A stretch of DNA of 32,695 nucleotides, from assembly GCA_002050365.1 (NCBI GenBank), contig MWYZ01000078.1, positions 1 through 32,695 of the forward strand. The letters are read 5' to 3'. Made by a program: the position numbers and the translations under genes. This document shows, in pieces, positions 16,483-27,970 of this stretch. The number at the start of each line of letters is the position of its first letter. Position 1 is the first letter of the stretch. Below the pieces are notes generated by a model. It saw only the letters and a program-made list of their open reading frames with translations. It was not told the origin of the DNA and made no database searches. Origin of the DNA: Acidobacteria bacterium 28-1. Its GTDB lineage: Bacteria > Acidobacteriota > Blastocatellia > Pyrinomonadales > Pyrinomonadaceae.

Positions 16483-18537
16483 TTAGTTTCCTTGCGACGG
16501 AGGCGGAACCTTTTGCTGTTGTTCCATTTGTTGTTGAATCTGCTGCTGAAGTTCTGGTGGAATCCCCTGATTTTGCGGAGTTTGCGTGTCGGAGACTTCA
16601 TCGAGTTTTGCCAGCGCATCTTGATAAATTTTAATATCGCCTTTTGCTTCCATTTCTCGACGCAGAGAACCCACATAATCGCTGAAAACTTGTCCACGTT
16701 TTTCTGAGAGTTTCTGTTGGATAATCCCGTCGCGCTCTTTGGCAAATTCTTCCATGCTCGCATCTTCGCGGCTATTGACTCCGACAATATACCAATTATC
16801 GCCAATCATTACCGGTGTTTTGGTAACTTCGCCCGCTTTTAGATTGTAAATCGCGTCTTCCAATGCTTCCGATGTTGCCGCGCTTGGACCCGTGCCTAGC
16901 GGTGAGCCTAAAATAAAAGTCTTCGCGTCCTGCGCTTTCAAACCCTTGCTCGCCGCGGCGGCGGCAAGATTGCCCGCGCCGCTTGCGCTCGCCGCGATTT
17001 GATTGGCGATGTCTCCAACCCGCGCTCTGGCTTGCTCAATTTTAACCGTTTCGGCAACCTGCACTTTCACATCTTCAAACTCGGCATCGCGCGGTTCGCT
17101 CTTTTCGACGAGCATCGGAATTGCGAAACCGTTTTGGATAGCAATTTTTTCGCCGACATCGCTGATATTTTCTAAACCCGCGATGCCTTCTTCAAACTGC
17201 GGCGAATTGCCGATGTTTTCCACCGTATCGCCCGGTTTCACAAAACCCGTTTCGCGCACCATCTCAGAGGCAGACATATTCGCTTGCGCGGCAAATTCTT
17301 CCGCCGTTTTCTGAATATCCTTGCTCTCCTTCAAACGGTCGGCAACTTTTTGCGCTAATTCGGCGGCGACGTTGTAAGCGCGACGATTTCGAAGGCTGAC
17401 TTCGATTTCCTTCCGTGCGTCTTCAAAAGTTTTCGGCACGGCTTCGCCCCGACGCAAAATAAAATAACGATCTTGATATTTAATCGGCTCGGTTACCTCG
17501 TTCGGCTGCATCTTCAAAAGCCTCTGATACGGGTCGGTCGGATTTTTTGGATTTTCCTTAACTAAACCCGCGAGTTTTCCGCCGTTTGCTTTGCTTGCCG
17601 CGTCTTCGGAGTAACCTTTAACGAGTTCGGTAAACGCTTCTTCTGACATTTGATCGCCGTCTTTTTTGGCTTGCAGGGAAATTTCGTTGGCTTTTTGCAA
17701 AATTTGCGATTCCAATTCAGGTTTGGGAACGCGCAAAACGATTTGCTGTCCCTGCACGCCGGCTTGTTTTTTGTCGGCGGGAATTTTTTCGTATTCGGCT
17801 CGCAAATCTTCATCTGAAAAACTTTGTTTTTCGCCAATTTTTGAAGTGTTAAGAAAGATGTAGCGAATCTTTTTCTGCGGAACGCTGATGTAGTAATTTT
17901 TCTTGTTCTGCTCGAAATAGCTTTTCAATTCTTCATCAGTCGGTTTGATAGTTTGCGCTAAATCCGCACTGGTAACCGGAACATAGCTTAAATCAAATTT
18001 CGTATTTTTGCGCCGGAAGTCGCCCAAAACTTCATCTTCGGAAACCGTTACGCCGGATGTCAAAAATGCGTCGAGTTTTTGTGCGCTCAATTGGTCGCGG
18101 ACTGATTGTTCAAAATTTTGGACGCTTCCGTATTGATCCGTCACATTTTGTTCATAGCGCTTTTGATCAAACGGTTTTGCATCGGGTGTTTTGAATTGTT
18201 GACGAATAAAACTCGCTACTTCCGTATCGGAAGTCCCCAAACCAAGCCGATTGGCTTCAATGCGAATAAGCCGCTGCCCAATGATTTGGTTAAGCATAGT
18301 CTTACTCGGCATCGGTTGTCTATTTTGACGCATCGTTTCCTGTTGGAGAGCGACATCGGCAACCGTTACTTGTTCGCTGCCGACTTTAGCGACGGTTTCT
18401 TCGTTGCGCGTCAGATTACCCGCTACATCGCCGCGGGTCGGCGCGTAAAAAAATATTAAACTCACTACCATCAAGATAGCGAAAACTAAAAGAACGAAAT
18501 TGCGCGTTCTTTCCATACGACTGAAAAACTTTAACAT
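16483..18537 (-). CDS. ppiD: PpiD/SurA-type membrane-anchored periplasmic chaperone and peptidyl-prolyl isomerase
   Basis: 684 residues. Short cytoplasmic tail, one membrane helix (about 13-31), then SurA_N-like helical chaperone regions (about 45-220) and a PPIC/parvulin domain (about 258-365, 'GQQIVLRVP', 'AFTELVKGYSEDAASKANGG', 'YQDRYFILRR'). A second parvulin-like helical part and a Gln/Pro-rich tail (about 655-684) follow. The layout is that of PpiD, which helps outer-membrane and secreted proteins fold at the Sec exit. TAGGAA precedes the start. The gene is divergent from the Fic gene and ends at an intrinsic terminator. Confidence 0.85.
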   Translation of the reverse strand: MLKFFSRMERTRNFVLLVFAILMVVSLIFFYAPTRGDVAGNLTRNEETVAKVGSEQVTVADVALQQETMRQNRQPMPSKTMLNQIIGQRLIRIEANRLGLGTSDTEVASFIRQQFKTPDAKPFDQKRYEQNVTDQYGSVQNFEQSVRDQLSAQKLDAFLTSGVTVSEDEVLGDFRRKNTKFDLSYVPVTSADLAQTIKPTDEELKSYFEQNKKNYYISVPQKKIRYIFLNTSKIGEKQSFSDEDLRAEYEKIPADKKQAGVQGQQIVLRVPKPELESQILQKANEISLQAKKDGDQMSEEAFTELVKGYSEDAASKANGGKLAGLVKENPKNPTDPYQRLLKMQPNEVTEPIKYQDRYFILRRGEAVPKTFEDARKEIEVSLRNRRAYNVAAELAQKVADRLKESKDIQKTAEEFAAQANMSASEMVRETGFVKPGDTVENIGNSPQFEEGIAGLENISDVGEKIAIQNGFAIPMLVEKSEPRDAEFEDVKVQVAETVKIEQARARVGDIANQIAASASGAGNLAAAAASKGLKAQDAKTFILGSPLGTGPSAATSEALEDAIYNLKAGEVTKTPVMIGDNWYIVGVNSREDASMEEFAKERDGIIQQKLSEKRGQVFSDYVGSLRREMEAKGDIKIYQDALAKLDEVSDTQTPQNQGIPPELQQQIQQQMEQQQKVPPPSQGN

Positions 18538-18585
18538 CTATTATTTCCTACTTATTGAAGATTTGTTTTATTTTATACTTTCATC

Positions 18586-18650
18586 ATCAAACCGGACAAA
18601 ACGTGATTTTATCAAATTACCGCGCAAAGTCCAAAGTTCAACGGTTTGAT
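18586..18650. repeat. 9-bp inverted repeat in the ppiD-fic divergent gap
   Basis: ATCAAACCG (18586-18594) is perfectly inverted at 18642-18650 (CGGTTTGAT), spaced by 47 bases that include two AAAGTCC/AAAGTTC heptamer-like copies. It could be a worn heptamer palindrome or an operator shared by the divergent genes. There is no T-run. Confidence 0.4.
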
Positions 18651-18709
18651 GTTTAATTTGGCTGATTTGAAACCTTGCAATCCACACTTAAACATCTAAA
18701 ATATGAGAG

Positions 18710-22077
<3,368 letters not shown>

Positions 22078-22284
22078 TTATTCCCAATTTGACTCAAATG
22101 AAATGTCCGTTCTTGAGTAAAATTTATTAAGTTTAGCGGTAATATCTTCCGAATCGAATTCGTATTTTTCGACAAAATGTTTAATCGCTTTCGAGTAAAG
22201 CCGTTTGCGCGAAATTTTTAATTTTTTCGCAACTTTTTCCGCATGTTGAGAAAGTTTATCTGAAATATCAATTTCGGTTTTCAT
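22078..22284 (-). CDS. MazE/ChpI-like ribbon-helix-helix antitoxin, apparently without toxin
   Basis: 68 residues. 'MKTEIDISDKLSQHAEKVAKKLKISRKRLYSKAIKHFVEK' fits the ribbon-helix-helix fold of MazE-like/ChpI antitoxins: one beta-strand, then two helices, with a 'SRKRLYSKAI' second helix. The acidic tail 'SEDITAKLNKFY' is the usual toxin-binding segment. A PemK/MazF-type toxin is normally the next gene, but here the next gene, 12 bases on, is ligA. So it is an orphan, a solitary regulator, or a remnant. No Shine-Dalgarno upstream. Confidence 0.65.
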   Translation of the reverse strand: MKTEIDISDKLSQHAEKVAKKLKISRKRLYSKAIKHFVEKYEFDSEDITAKLNKFYSRTDISFESNWE

Positions 22285-22322
22285 ATTTGGTTAGCTTAGT
22301 TAAAAAGCGATTTACCTTCAAA

Positions 22323-23414
22323 CTATAATTTCATAAATTCCGCAATCAGTCGGTGAAAATGATGCGTTCCCTGCTCTCTCGTCGGCGAATATCTACCCGC
22401 CGAATAAAATCTCGAGCGAATTCCCTTTTGCACCGATTCGACAATCGCTTCGTCTTCGAGTTCAACTGCTTCTAAATCCGCGCCTGCGCCTTGATTTAAT
22501 TTTGATTCGTCGGAGGTAAATTTTAGATACGAAACTTTTGTTTTTTGCGGATTTATCGGTTTGACGACGTTGACCGACAAACCCCACGGATAAAAATTGA
22601 ACATCAAGTTCGGAAAAACGAAAAAGTAAAAGGAGGCGATGTTTTTATCGAAGGGATTTTGCGGTTTTGATAATGGTTGTGTTTCCGCATCGGCTAACCC
22701 GCCAGATGAAGGCGATTCCGACAAAGCCGTCTGCAAACTCGAAAACGGGAAAAGTTCGGTTGTGTATGAGCCATAGTCAATCGCGCGGTTTAATGATTGA
22801 TGGACAAACGGAACGTGAAAACCTTCCAGATAATTTTCGCAATACAACGCCCAATGAGCTTTGACTGTGTAATCCTTCGCCGCCGAAAATTTTAACCTGT
22901 CATAATCAAACCAATTTAATCTTTCCCGCATTTCCCTAATAAAATTTTCAAACGGCGCAAATGGATTGATTGAAGCAAACAAAAAATTTTGCCAGACAGC
23001 CAGCGGAATTTTCGGCAAATCGTCTCGCTCGGTCGGAAAGCTTTCGACCGATTCAAATTCGGGCATTGAAAGAAATTTGCCGTCCAAAGCAAAACGTCTG
23101 CCGTGATAGCGACAACGAATGCCGTTTTCCGCGCAGGCGTTTTCGACCAAGACGTTTCCGCGATGCGTGCAAACGTTCGAAAGACAATGCAGATTGTTTT
23201 CGTCGTCTTTCGTCAGCAGAACTGGTTCGTCAAGAAAACCTTCCAAAATCGTCAGCGGCTTCAAGTTTTTTACCTCATCAGATGTGCAGAGAAATTGCCA
23301 ACTGCGAGCGAAGATTTTTTCCTTCGATTGCTCAAAGTATTCTTCATCAGTGTAGAAATCGGAAGCGAGCGTGTGCGCTCGGCTGATATCGGGATTGATG
23401 TCGAAAATCGGCAT
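22323..23414 (-). CDS. Rieske non-haem iron oxygenase, alpha-subunit type
   Basis: 363 residues. The Rieske cluster ligands are C82-T-H84 and C101-R-Y-H104. The catalytic domain carries 'ENYLEGFHVPFVH' (193-205), with H200 and H205 as iron ligands and E197 between; the third acidic ligand is probably in the 'VELEDEAIVES' region. The order matches choline-monooxygenase/ring-hydroxylating oxygenase alpha subunits. No reductase or ferredoxin is adjacent, so electron donors must be elsewhere. The substrate is not deducible. Upstream is an inverted repeat (23428-23493), and no ribosome binding site is visible. Confidence 0.85.
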   Translation of the reverse strand: MPIFDINPDISRAHTLASDFYTDEEYFEQSKEKIFARSWQFLCTSDEVKNLKPLTILEGFLDEPVLLTKDDENNLHCLSNVCTHRGNVLVENACAENGIRCRYHGRRFALDGKFLSMPEFESVESFPTERDDLPKIPLAVWQNFLFASINPFAPFENFIREMRERLNWFDYDRLKFSAAKDYTVKAHWALYCENYLEGFHVPFVHQSLNRAIDYGSYTTELFPFSSLQTALSESPSSGGLADAETQPLSKPQNPFDKNIASFYFFVFPNLMFNFYPWGLSVNVVKPINPQKTKVSYLKFTSDESKLNQGAGADLEAVELEDEAIVESVQKGIRSRFYSAGRYSPTREQGTHHFHRLIAEFMKL

Positions 23415-23427
23415 ATGAATTTTTAGC

Positions 23428-23493
23428 CACGAATAAACACCAGCAAGTACGAAAAGTTTTTGATTTTATTTCATGTTCGTTCGTGTTTGTTTG
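23428..23493. repeat. Imperfect inverted repeat upstream of the Rieske gene (AATAAACAC-type units)
   Basis: CACGAATAAACACC at 23428-23441 is approximately inverted at 23471-23493 (CGTTCGTGTTTGTTTGC read on the plus strand). The arms are degenerate, with unit spacing not clearly seven. It may be a decayed member of the same palindrome class as A to L. Confidence 0.4.
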
Positions 23494-23510
23494 CAGCTAA
23501 TCTTTTTCTT

Positions 23511-23726
23511 TATATAACCCAAGTTGCTAGTTATGCGGCTCTGCCGCCTGATGTGCGGAAAGGCTCTGCCTTTCCGACGTTTTCCCCCTGATTTTTGAGG
23601 CTGTGCCTCACGTTTGGGCGGCGTAGCCGCAACAAATCAATAACAAGTGACCGGAAAGGCACAGCCTTTCCGCACATCGGACGGCGTAGCCGTGGGAAAT
23701 CTATAACTAGCAACTTGGGTTATATA
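23511..23726. mobile_element. 216-bp MITE-like palindromic element
   Basis: A perfect 24-bp terminal inverted repeat (23511-23534 with 23703-23726) encloses six small triloop hairpins: stems GCGGC (23535), CGGAAAGGC (23556), GAGGC (23597), GCGGC (23618), CGGAAAGGC (23652) and ACGGC (23681), each with a three-base loop. The hairpins are arranged symmetrically about position 23614. The ends are TATA-rich, so a TA target-site duplication is plausible. A 60-codon reading frame inside it is a by-product of the repeats. No transposase is encoded, so a full-length element must supply it in trans. Confidence 0.85.
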
Positions 23727-24465
23727 GTAAATACTTCGGATTTATTTCGTTTCTCTCAAAGCCTTTGCAAATTAGATTTTCAGCAAATGCTTTTTGAAAT
23801 TCCCCTTTGACTCTTGTTTGTTCGGCAATCGCTTTTTGCAGATTTGTTTTCACCAAATTGTCCCAATCCGTCGGAATTACGATTGATTCCACGATTTCGT
23901 CTGTTTCGACAAAATTTTCACCTTTTGCTAACCTTTTCACTTTTTCGCTTGCCAAATGCCATTCGGCGAAAAGACGGTCGCTGTCGAGTCCGATTTTTGC
24001 AGATTGGTCGCCGGTAGTCGAATAATCCGTGCCGTAAAAATTCGGTTCGTAATGGCGAACCGTCGCGCCGAGTTTTTCCAAATTGAAAAAAGCGTTTCGA
24101 GCTTGGACTGGCTGAAACGTCCATTTGATAAAATTTACGCCTTTTGCTAAAGCCTGCTCGCGCTGCGCCCATTTCAATTTTGCGCCGATGCCGTGGCTTT
24201 GAAACGCTTTTTTGACCGCCGTCATATGCGAATAAAAGAATCTCTCGTTACCGAAAAACGCGGCGACGCTCAAAACAAAGCCGATTAATTTTTCACCGGA
24301 AAATGCGCCGAGCGTGAAACCGCCCGCGTTTCGGGACACGATAAAATGGCGAACGGGCGAAATTTCGATTTCAGGCAGGACGAAAACTTCGCGTTGCAGC
24401 GCGACACATTCGCTCAAGTCTTCGATGCTGACGCATTCGCGGATTTCAAATTGGATATTATTCAT
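23707..24465 (-). CDS. GNAT acetyltransferase-like protein truncated or re-ended by a MITE
   Basis: 252 residues from the ATG at 24465. An in-frame TTG two codons upstream is less likely. The GNAT core is present: 'HMTAVKKAFQSHGIGAKLKWAQREQAL' is the acetyl-CoA-binding loop and helix (Q/RxxGxG/A type), followed by 'INFIKWTF'-like strand and 'ARNAFFNLEKLGA'. The length and helical tail fit the COG3375-type predicted acetyltransferases. The last residues Y-N-P-S-C and the TAG stop come from the MITE terminal repeat (23707-23726), so the native C-terminus was replaced. It follows the YaeQ-like gene by 12 bases. Confidence 0.7.
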   Translation of the reverse strand: MNNIQFEIRECVSIEDLSECVALQREVFVLPEIEISPVRHFIVSRNAGGFTLGAFSGEKLIGFVLSVAAFFGNERFFYSHMTAVKKAFQSHGIGAKLKWAQREQALAKGVNFIKWTFQPVQARNAFFNLEKLGATVRHYEPNFYGTDYSTTGDQSAKIGLDSDRLFAEWHLASEKVKRLAKGENFVETDEIVESIVIPTDWDNLVKTNLQKAIAEQTRVKGEFQKAFAENLICKGFERNEINPKYLLYNPSC

Positions 24466-24477
24466 TGCCAAAAAATT

Positions 24478-24936
24478 TCAGATTTCAATCTCGGCGAACC
24501 AATCTGCTGAAACTTTCTCAATTTGTTTGGCGGCTGTCAAATTTTTGATGTCGGAAACAAAATTTATCAAAACGAGTCTGCCGCTCAGGCGATATTTCGC
24601 AGGAATTTCCTCGCGCAATTGCTCGACCAATTGACTGACGTTCTGCCCGATTTTAAAAAGAACGAGTTTTCTCAACCGCGTGTGTTTCAAAAGCCAGGCG
24701 GTTTTGCGAAGCGAATTCGCGCCCGCTTCGCCCCAAAGTAGAAAATCGCCGCCGGCATTTCGCGCTACCAAATCAGGTTTATAGCGCAACCCGACTTTTA
24801 CTTCGATTTCGAGCGTCGGATATTCGCGGGCGAACATTGCAAAACCAAGTGCTTTCATCAAAATATGCTCGTAACTTTCACCGTTTCTCTGCCACAAACG
24901 TACTCTTTGTTCCGCCAGCTGAAAATCGTGAAGCAT
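24478..24936 (-). CDS. YaeQ-like PD-(D/E)XK-fold protein
   Basis: 152 residues, slightly short for YaeQ (about 180). 'EHILMKALGFAMFAREYPTLEIE' is the conserved helix, 'YKPDLVARNAGGDFLLWGEAG' (52-71) carries the PD...E nuclease-fold motif, and 'LRKLVLFKIG' the core strand. YaeQ proteins have a PD-(D/E)XK-like fold but unproven nuclease activity. It overlaps nothing and is tightly linked to the GNAT gene. The ATG is six bases from the arm of palindrome J, and no ribosome binding site is visible. Confidence 0.6.
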   Translation of the reverse strand: MLHDFQLAEQRVRLWQRNGESYEHILMKALGFAMFAREYPTLEIEVKVGLRYKPDLVARNAGGDFLLWGEAGANSLRKTAWLLKHTRLRKLVLFKIGQNVSQLVEQLREEIPAKYRLSGRLVLINFVSDIKNLTAAKQIEKVSADWFAEIEI

Positions 24937-24941
24937 TCGTT

Positions 24942-25043
24942 AATGGTAAAATGAGAAATTAGAAATGAGAAATGAGAACCGATAATGTTAAATAATAGAC
25001 GAAGAATGCGCTTAACAATTCTCACTTCTTATTTCGCACTTAA
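24942..25043. repeat. Heptamer-arm palindrome J (unit AAATGAG)
   Basis: The left arm (24942-24980) contains AAATGAG, AAATTAG, AAATGAG, AAATGAG in exact 7-base register (24949-24976). The right arm (25018-25043), inverted, reads AAGTGCG, AAATAAG, AAGTGAG. A 37-base middle separates them. The right arm runs into the small reading frame at 25006-25158. Confidence 0.8.
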
Positions 25044-25158
25044 AAAGATAATTTGCTATCTTTTCAAACGCACCGAAGGTGAATTAAATCGTCTTTTAGC
25101 GATTTTTCCAAACAATCAGGAAGTACTGACGCTGCTCGACAGGCTGAGGAAAAAATAG
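25006..25158 (+). CDS. Small open reading frame of 50 codons, doubtful
   Basis: An ATG at 25006 opens a 50-codon frame ending TAG at 25156-25158. Its first third is translated from the right arm of palindrome J. The rest, 'FKRTEGELNRLLAIF' then 'EVLTLLDRLRKK', is amphipathic and protein-like, so this may be the remnant or the tail of a small gene rather than noise. I recognise no family. It ends eight bases before palindrome K. Confidence 0.3.
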   Translation: MRLTILTSYFALKKIICYLFKRTEGELNRLLAIFPNNQEVLTLLDRLRKK

Positions 25159-25166
25159 TTAAATTA

Positions 25167-25240
25167 AAGTTCAAAGTTCAAGGTTCAAAGTTCAAAGTCG
25201 TAATCTAAAACTTTAAACTTTGAACCTTGAACTTTGAATC
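25167..25240. repeat. Heptamer-arm palindrome K (unit GTTCAAA/GTTCAAG)
   Basis: The left arm (25167-25198) reads GTTCAAA, GTTCAAG, GTTCAAA, GTTCAAA. The right arm (25210-25240), inverted, reads ATTCAAA, GTTCAAG, GTTCAAA, GTTTAAA, so the order of unit variants is mirrored almost exactly. The loop is 11 bases, as in A and B. The element ends five bases before the HD-GYP start. The same heptamer is used in palindrome A, 20 kb away. Confidence 0.88.
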
Positions 25241-25245
25241 AATTT

Positions 25246-25926
25246 ATGATGAGAAATTTCTCTGCAAAAGAAGCTGACTTCGATGAGCGCGTGCTGAAAA
25301 TCGCCCGCGTAACCGACGAGTTTGAAAGCTATCGCCATCCGCACGCGACGCGCATCGCCGCGCTCGCCGACGCGCTGGCGCAAAAATTTAATTTTGCTTC
25401 GCACGACCGTTACTCTTTGCGCCAAGCCGCGCTGGTTCACGACCTCGGCGAATTTGTAATGAATCGGGATTATATTAAAAGCAATCGCCCGTTGCGCGAG
25501 GACGAGCGAGCGGACGTGCAGCGGCATACAATTATCGGCGAACAGGAAGCAGCGAAACGCGGTTTGAATCGCGCCGTGCAATTGCTCGTCCGCTGGCATC
25601 ACGAATGGTGGAACGGCACAGGTTACCCGGACGCTTTGCAGTGCGAACAGATTCCGCTGACCGCCAGAATCTTGCGCGTTGCAGACACTTATTGCGCGTT
25701 GACCGACGAGCGACCTTACAACGCGTCAGTTTCCGAAGCGCAAGCCAAACGCTATCTGACCGGATGGGCAGGAATTGAATTTGACCCGGATGTTGTTAAA
25801 GCATTCGTTTCTTTGGAAAATTTAACGGAATTGGAATCCTTCGCCTACGAAAAGAAAAATCAGCTTTTTGAAAAACCGGTTGAAACGGTTGAAAATAATG
25901 AATTATTTAATAAAGACATTTTTTGA
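25246..25926 (+). CDS. HD-GYP-type phosphodiesterase
   Basis: 226 residues from the ATG at 25246 (a second ATG follows directly; an upstream TTG at 25234 lies in palindrome K). Conserved residues: H65-D66 in 'ALVHDLGEF', H94, H118-H119 followed by 'EWWNGTGYPDAL' (GYP motif 126-128), and 'RILRVADTYCALTDERPY' with D147. These are the metal ligands and the GYP motif of HD-GYP enzymes, which hydrolyse cyclic di-GMP, although the usual HDxGK Lys is Glu69 here. There is no sensor domain, so it is a stand-alone catalytic protein. No ribosome binding site is visible. Confidence 0.8.
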   Translation: MMRNFSAKEADFDERVLKIARVTDEFESYRHPHATRIAALADALAQKFNFASHDRYSLRQAALVHDLGEFVMNRDYIKSNRPLREDERADVQRHTIIGEQEAAKRGLNRAVQLLVRWHHEWWNGTGYPDALQCEQIPLTARILRVADTYCALTDERPYNASVSEAQAKRYLTGWAGIEFDPDVVKAFVSLENLTELESFAYEKKNQLFEKPVETVENNELFNKDIF

Positions 25927-25976
25927 AAAGTTTAACTCTAAAAAATTCCAACAGAAAAAAGAACTGAACTTTTCAA
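25923..25976. repeat. 10-bp inverted repeat at the HD-GYP stop codon
   Basis: TTGAAAAGTT (25923-25932) is perfectly inverted as AACTTTTCAA (25967-25976). The left half includes the HD-GYP stop codon. There is no T-run, so this is at most a weak terminator or a reduced palindrome of the intergenic type. Confidence 0.45.
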
Positions 25977-26027
25977 ATTAGTGCATTCAAAACTATTGAC
26001 AACACGTGTCCTTTTCCAATCCAAAAT

Positions 26028-26960
26028 ATGTTTGCAAAACAAATAAATACGCCGAAAGGCTGGCTTGCATTTGAACTCAATGTGTTGCGCCGTTTGAAAT
26101 TCAATTCGGCAATTTTGCCTTTTACAAGCGATCCGCATCTCGGCGCGTATCTCAAACGGTGGAATGTGCGCGTTTCGGCAAACGATTTGATGCAGTCGGC
26201 GTGGACGAAAGCCGTCGCCGCAATTGAGAATAATCACGAAAAATTGTCGGATGATGAAGTCAACGTGATTTTAGAAGACGCTTACGTTCCGCATCATCGG
26301 CTGCAAAATGTCGCGCTTCGTCGCTGGTTTAACGAAACCGATGCGTGGTGGTTTGATAATGTCCGACGGAACATCGAAAACCTCCTCTCGCCGGTTGCCA
26401 AAGCAATCGCTTCGAGTTTGGCGATGAGCGTCGGCGATTATGTTTTGTCGTTTACGGAAGAGACTTCGGAGTTTCGCCAGCCGCTTTCAACCGTTTATAA
26501 ACGTCTTCAAAGCATTTTGCCTGAGCCGTTTGACAACAATCAAAACAACGCTTGTCAAAATAAACCGACAAACGAATTTATCGCCGAAAATCATTTTGAT
26601 TTGATGTTTTTGAGATTGCCGCCGGCGCACAATCAAAATGGGCGAAACCGTTTTGGGACGGCAGTTTGGCGCGAAGAATGGATTCGCGGCAACGATGATT
26701 TTTGGGTTGATTTGGAGCGGTCAAACGCCGACCGGCTCGGAGCTTTAATCGAAACTAAACGTCAATATCTGCGCCTGATTGAAGAAACTTTGCGGACGGC
26801 TTCGCACATTCCAACTTGGGCAATAGCGCACGTCGAAGACGGATTTATATCAACCCAGGACGTAGTCGAAACCATCGGACACGTTCGGCGCGTAGATACT
26901 ATTTTTACAAAAGATTTTTCGGAACTGACGGGAGCAAAAGCGGTGATTATTACAGCCTAA
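26028..26960 (+). CDS. Unknown protein resembling a degenerate D12-class DNA adenine methyltransferase
   Basis: 310 residues. Motif order loosely matches the D12 (Dam-type) methyltransferases: 'LPFTSDPHLGAYL' (30-42) at the place of the PFxGxG cofactor loop, 'VSANDLMQSA' (49-58) at the place of the conserved ND, and 'FDLMFLRLPPA' (190-200) at the place of D-x-V-Y-x-DPPY. The Gly-rich loop is poor and DPPY reads RLPPA, so catalysis is doubtful. The family call is tentative. Other features: Trp-rich 'WFNETDAWWFD' and 'WREEWIRGNDDFW'. No neighbouring restriction gene. Confidence 0.4.
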   Translation: MFAKQINTPKGWLAFELNVLRRLKFNSAILPFTSDPHLGAYLKRWNVRVSANDLMQSAWTKAVAAIENNHEKLSDDEVNVILEDAYVPHHRLQNVALRRWFNETDAWWFDNVRRNIENLLSPVAKAIASSLAMSVGDYVLSFTEETSEFRQPLSTVYKRLQSILPEPFDNNQNNACQNKPTNEFIAENHFDLMFLRLPPAHNQNGRNRFGTAVWREEWIRGNDDFWVDLERSNADRLGALIETKRQYLRLIEETLRTASHIPTWAIAHVEDGFISTQDVVETIGHVRRVDTIFTKDFSELTGAKAVIITA

Positions 26961-26974
26961 CTAGAAATGCGGAC

Positions 26975-27015
26975 GGCGATGTGGAAGGCGAAAGGCTGAA
27001 GGAGAAAGGGGAAAG
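26975..27015. repeat. One-armed heptamer tract (unit GGNGAAA)
   Basis: GGCGAAA (26987), GGCTGAA (26994), GGAGAAA (27001) and GGGGAAA (27008) stand in exact 7-base register, preceded by two shorter related units. I could not find the inverted arm in the following 150 bases, so the element may be half-deleted. Confidence 0.6.
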
Positions 27016-27169
27016 TTAAATCTGTGTACGCGAAGTACAGCAAAGTCTGTTGAAAACTATCATTAAAAAATTTGATAACAAAAAAGTGAGTTTTGTTTTT
27101 GTCCTTTATTTATGGTTGATGTATTTATTACTAAATCGCTAATTATTGGACGGATTATATAAAACAATA

Positions 27170-27784
27170 ATGACGGAGAATAAAACAGAACTTCTCATAG
27201 CTACCAAAAATGCCGGCAAAATAAAGGAACTCAAAGAACTGCTGATAGGTCTGCCGATACAAACTAGATGTTTAAATGCGTTTCCAAATATCACGGAACC
27301 GGAGGAAACGGGCGCGAATTTTGCGGAAAATGCTGTTTTAAAAGCAAAGTACTACGCCCTGCAAACAAAACTTCGGGCTTTAGCGGATGATTCCGGTTTG
27401 GAAGTCCAAGCATTAAACGGCGCGCCAGGTGTTTTTTCCGCCCGCTATGCCGGCGAAAATGCCACCGCTGAAGAGAAAATTGAAAAAATTCTGCAAGAAT
27501 TAAATAATATAAAAGACCGCCGCGCTAGATTTGTTTGCACGATGGCGATTGCCGGTAAAACGGGCGAGATAAAATTTGTTGCGCACGGCATTTGCGACGG
27601 CACAATTGCTTTAAATGCAAGCGGCGCAAACGGTTTCGGCTACGATCCGATTTTTATTCCCGACGGATTTTCAAACACACTCGGCGAGCTTTCCGACCAA
27701 ATAAAACGGAAAATAAGCCATCGGGCGCAGGCTACAGAGAAAATAATTCAGCATTTACGCCGTTTTTACGCTGCTTCGACTTGA
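27170..27784 (+). CDS. rdgB: XTP/dITP (ITPase, RdgB/HAM1) pyrophosphatase
   Basis: 204 residues from the ATG at 27170. An upstream TTG at 27146 in frame adds eight residues with no support. Hallmarks: 'IATKNAGKIKELKELL' (10-25) substrate/phosphate loop, 'ADDSGLEVQALNGAPGVFSARYAG' with D73/D74, 'GFGYDPIFIPDG', and 'KISHRAQA' near the end. It removes non-canonical purine nucleoside triphosphates, preventing their incorporation into DNA and RNA. The final 3-4 codons carry the -35 of the downstream tRNA promoter. No ribosome binding site is obvious. Confidence 0.93.
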   Translation: MTENKTELLIATKNAGKIKELKELLIGLPIQTRCLNAFPNITEPEETGANFAENAVLKAKYYALQTKLRALADDSGLEVQALNGAPGVFSARYAGENATAEEKIEKILQELNNIKDRRARFVCTMAIAGKTGEIKFVAHGICDGTIALNASGANGFGYDPIFIPDGFSNTLGELSDQIKRKISHRAQATEKIIQHLRRFYAAST

Positions 27785-27809
27785 CCGACAACGTTTTCGC
27801 CTGTAGAAT
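27781..27809 (+). promoter_or_regulatory. Sigma70-type promoter for tRNA-Pro
   Basis: TTGACC (27781-27786), a 17-base spacer and TAGAAT (27804-27809) match the consensus at ten of twelve positions. It overlaps the rdgB stop codon. Transcription would start near 27816, about 38 bases before the tRNA. A small hairpin, GTTTC-GAAAC (27825-27840), lies in that leader. Confidence 0.6.
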
Positions 27810-27850
27810 TCGGCATTTGAAAGTGTTTCTTGTGTGAAACGCGGAAAGAA

Positions 27851-27930
<80 letters not shown>

Positions 27931-27970
27931 ATCATTTTTTACCGATTGGATAAATTTGCCCTTCTAGCGT

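Noticed and set aside
23531..23713. 60-codon minus-strand frame
   Set aside because: It is wholly inside the MITE and made of its repeats.
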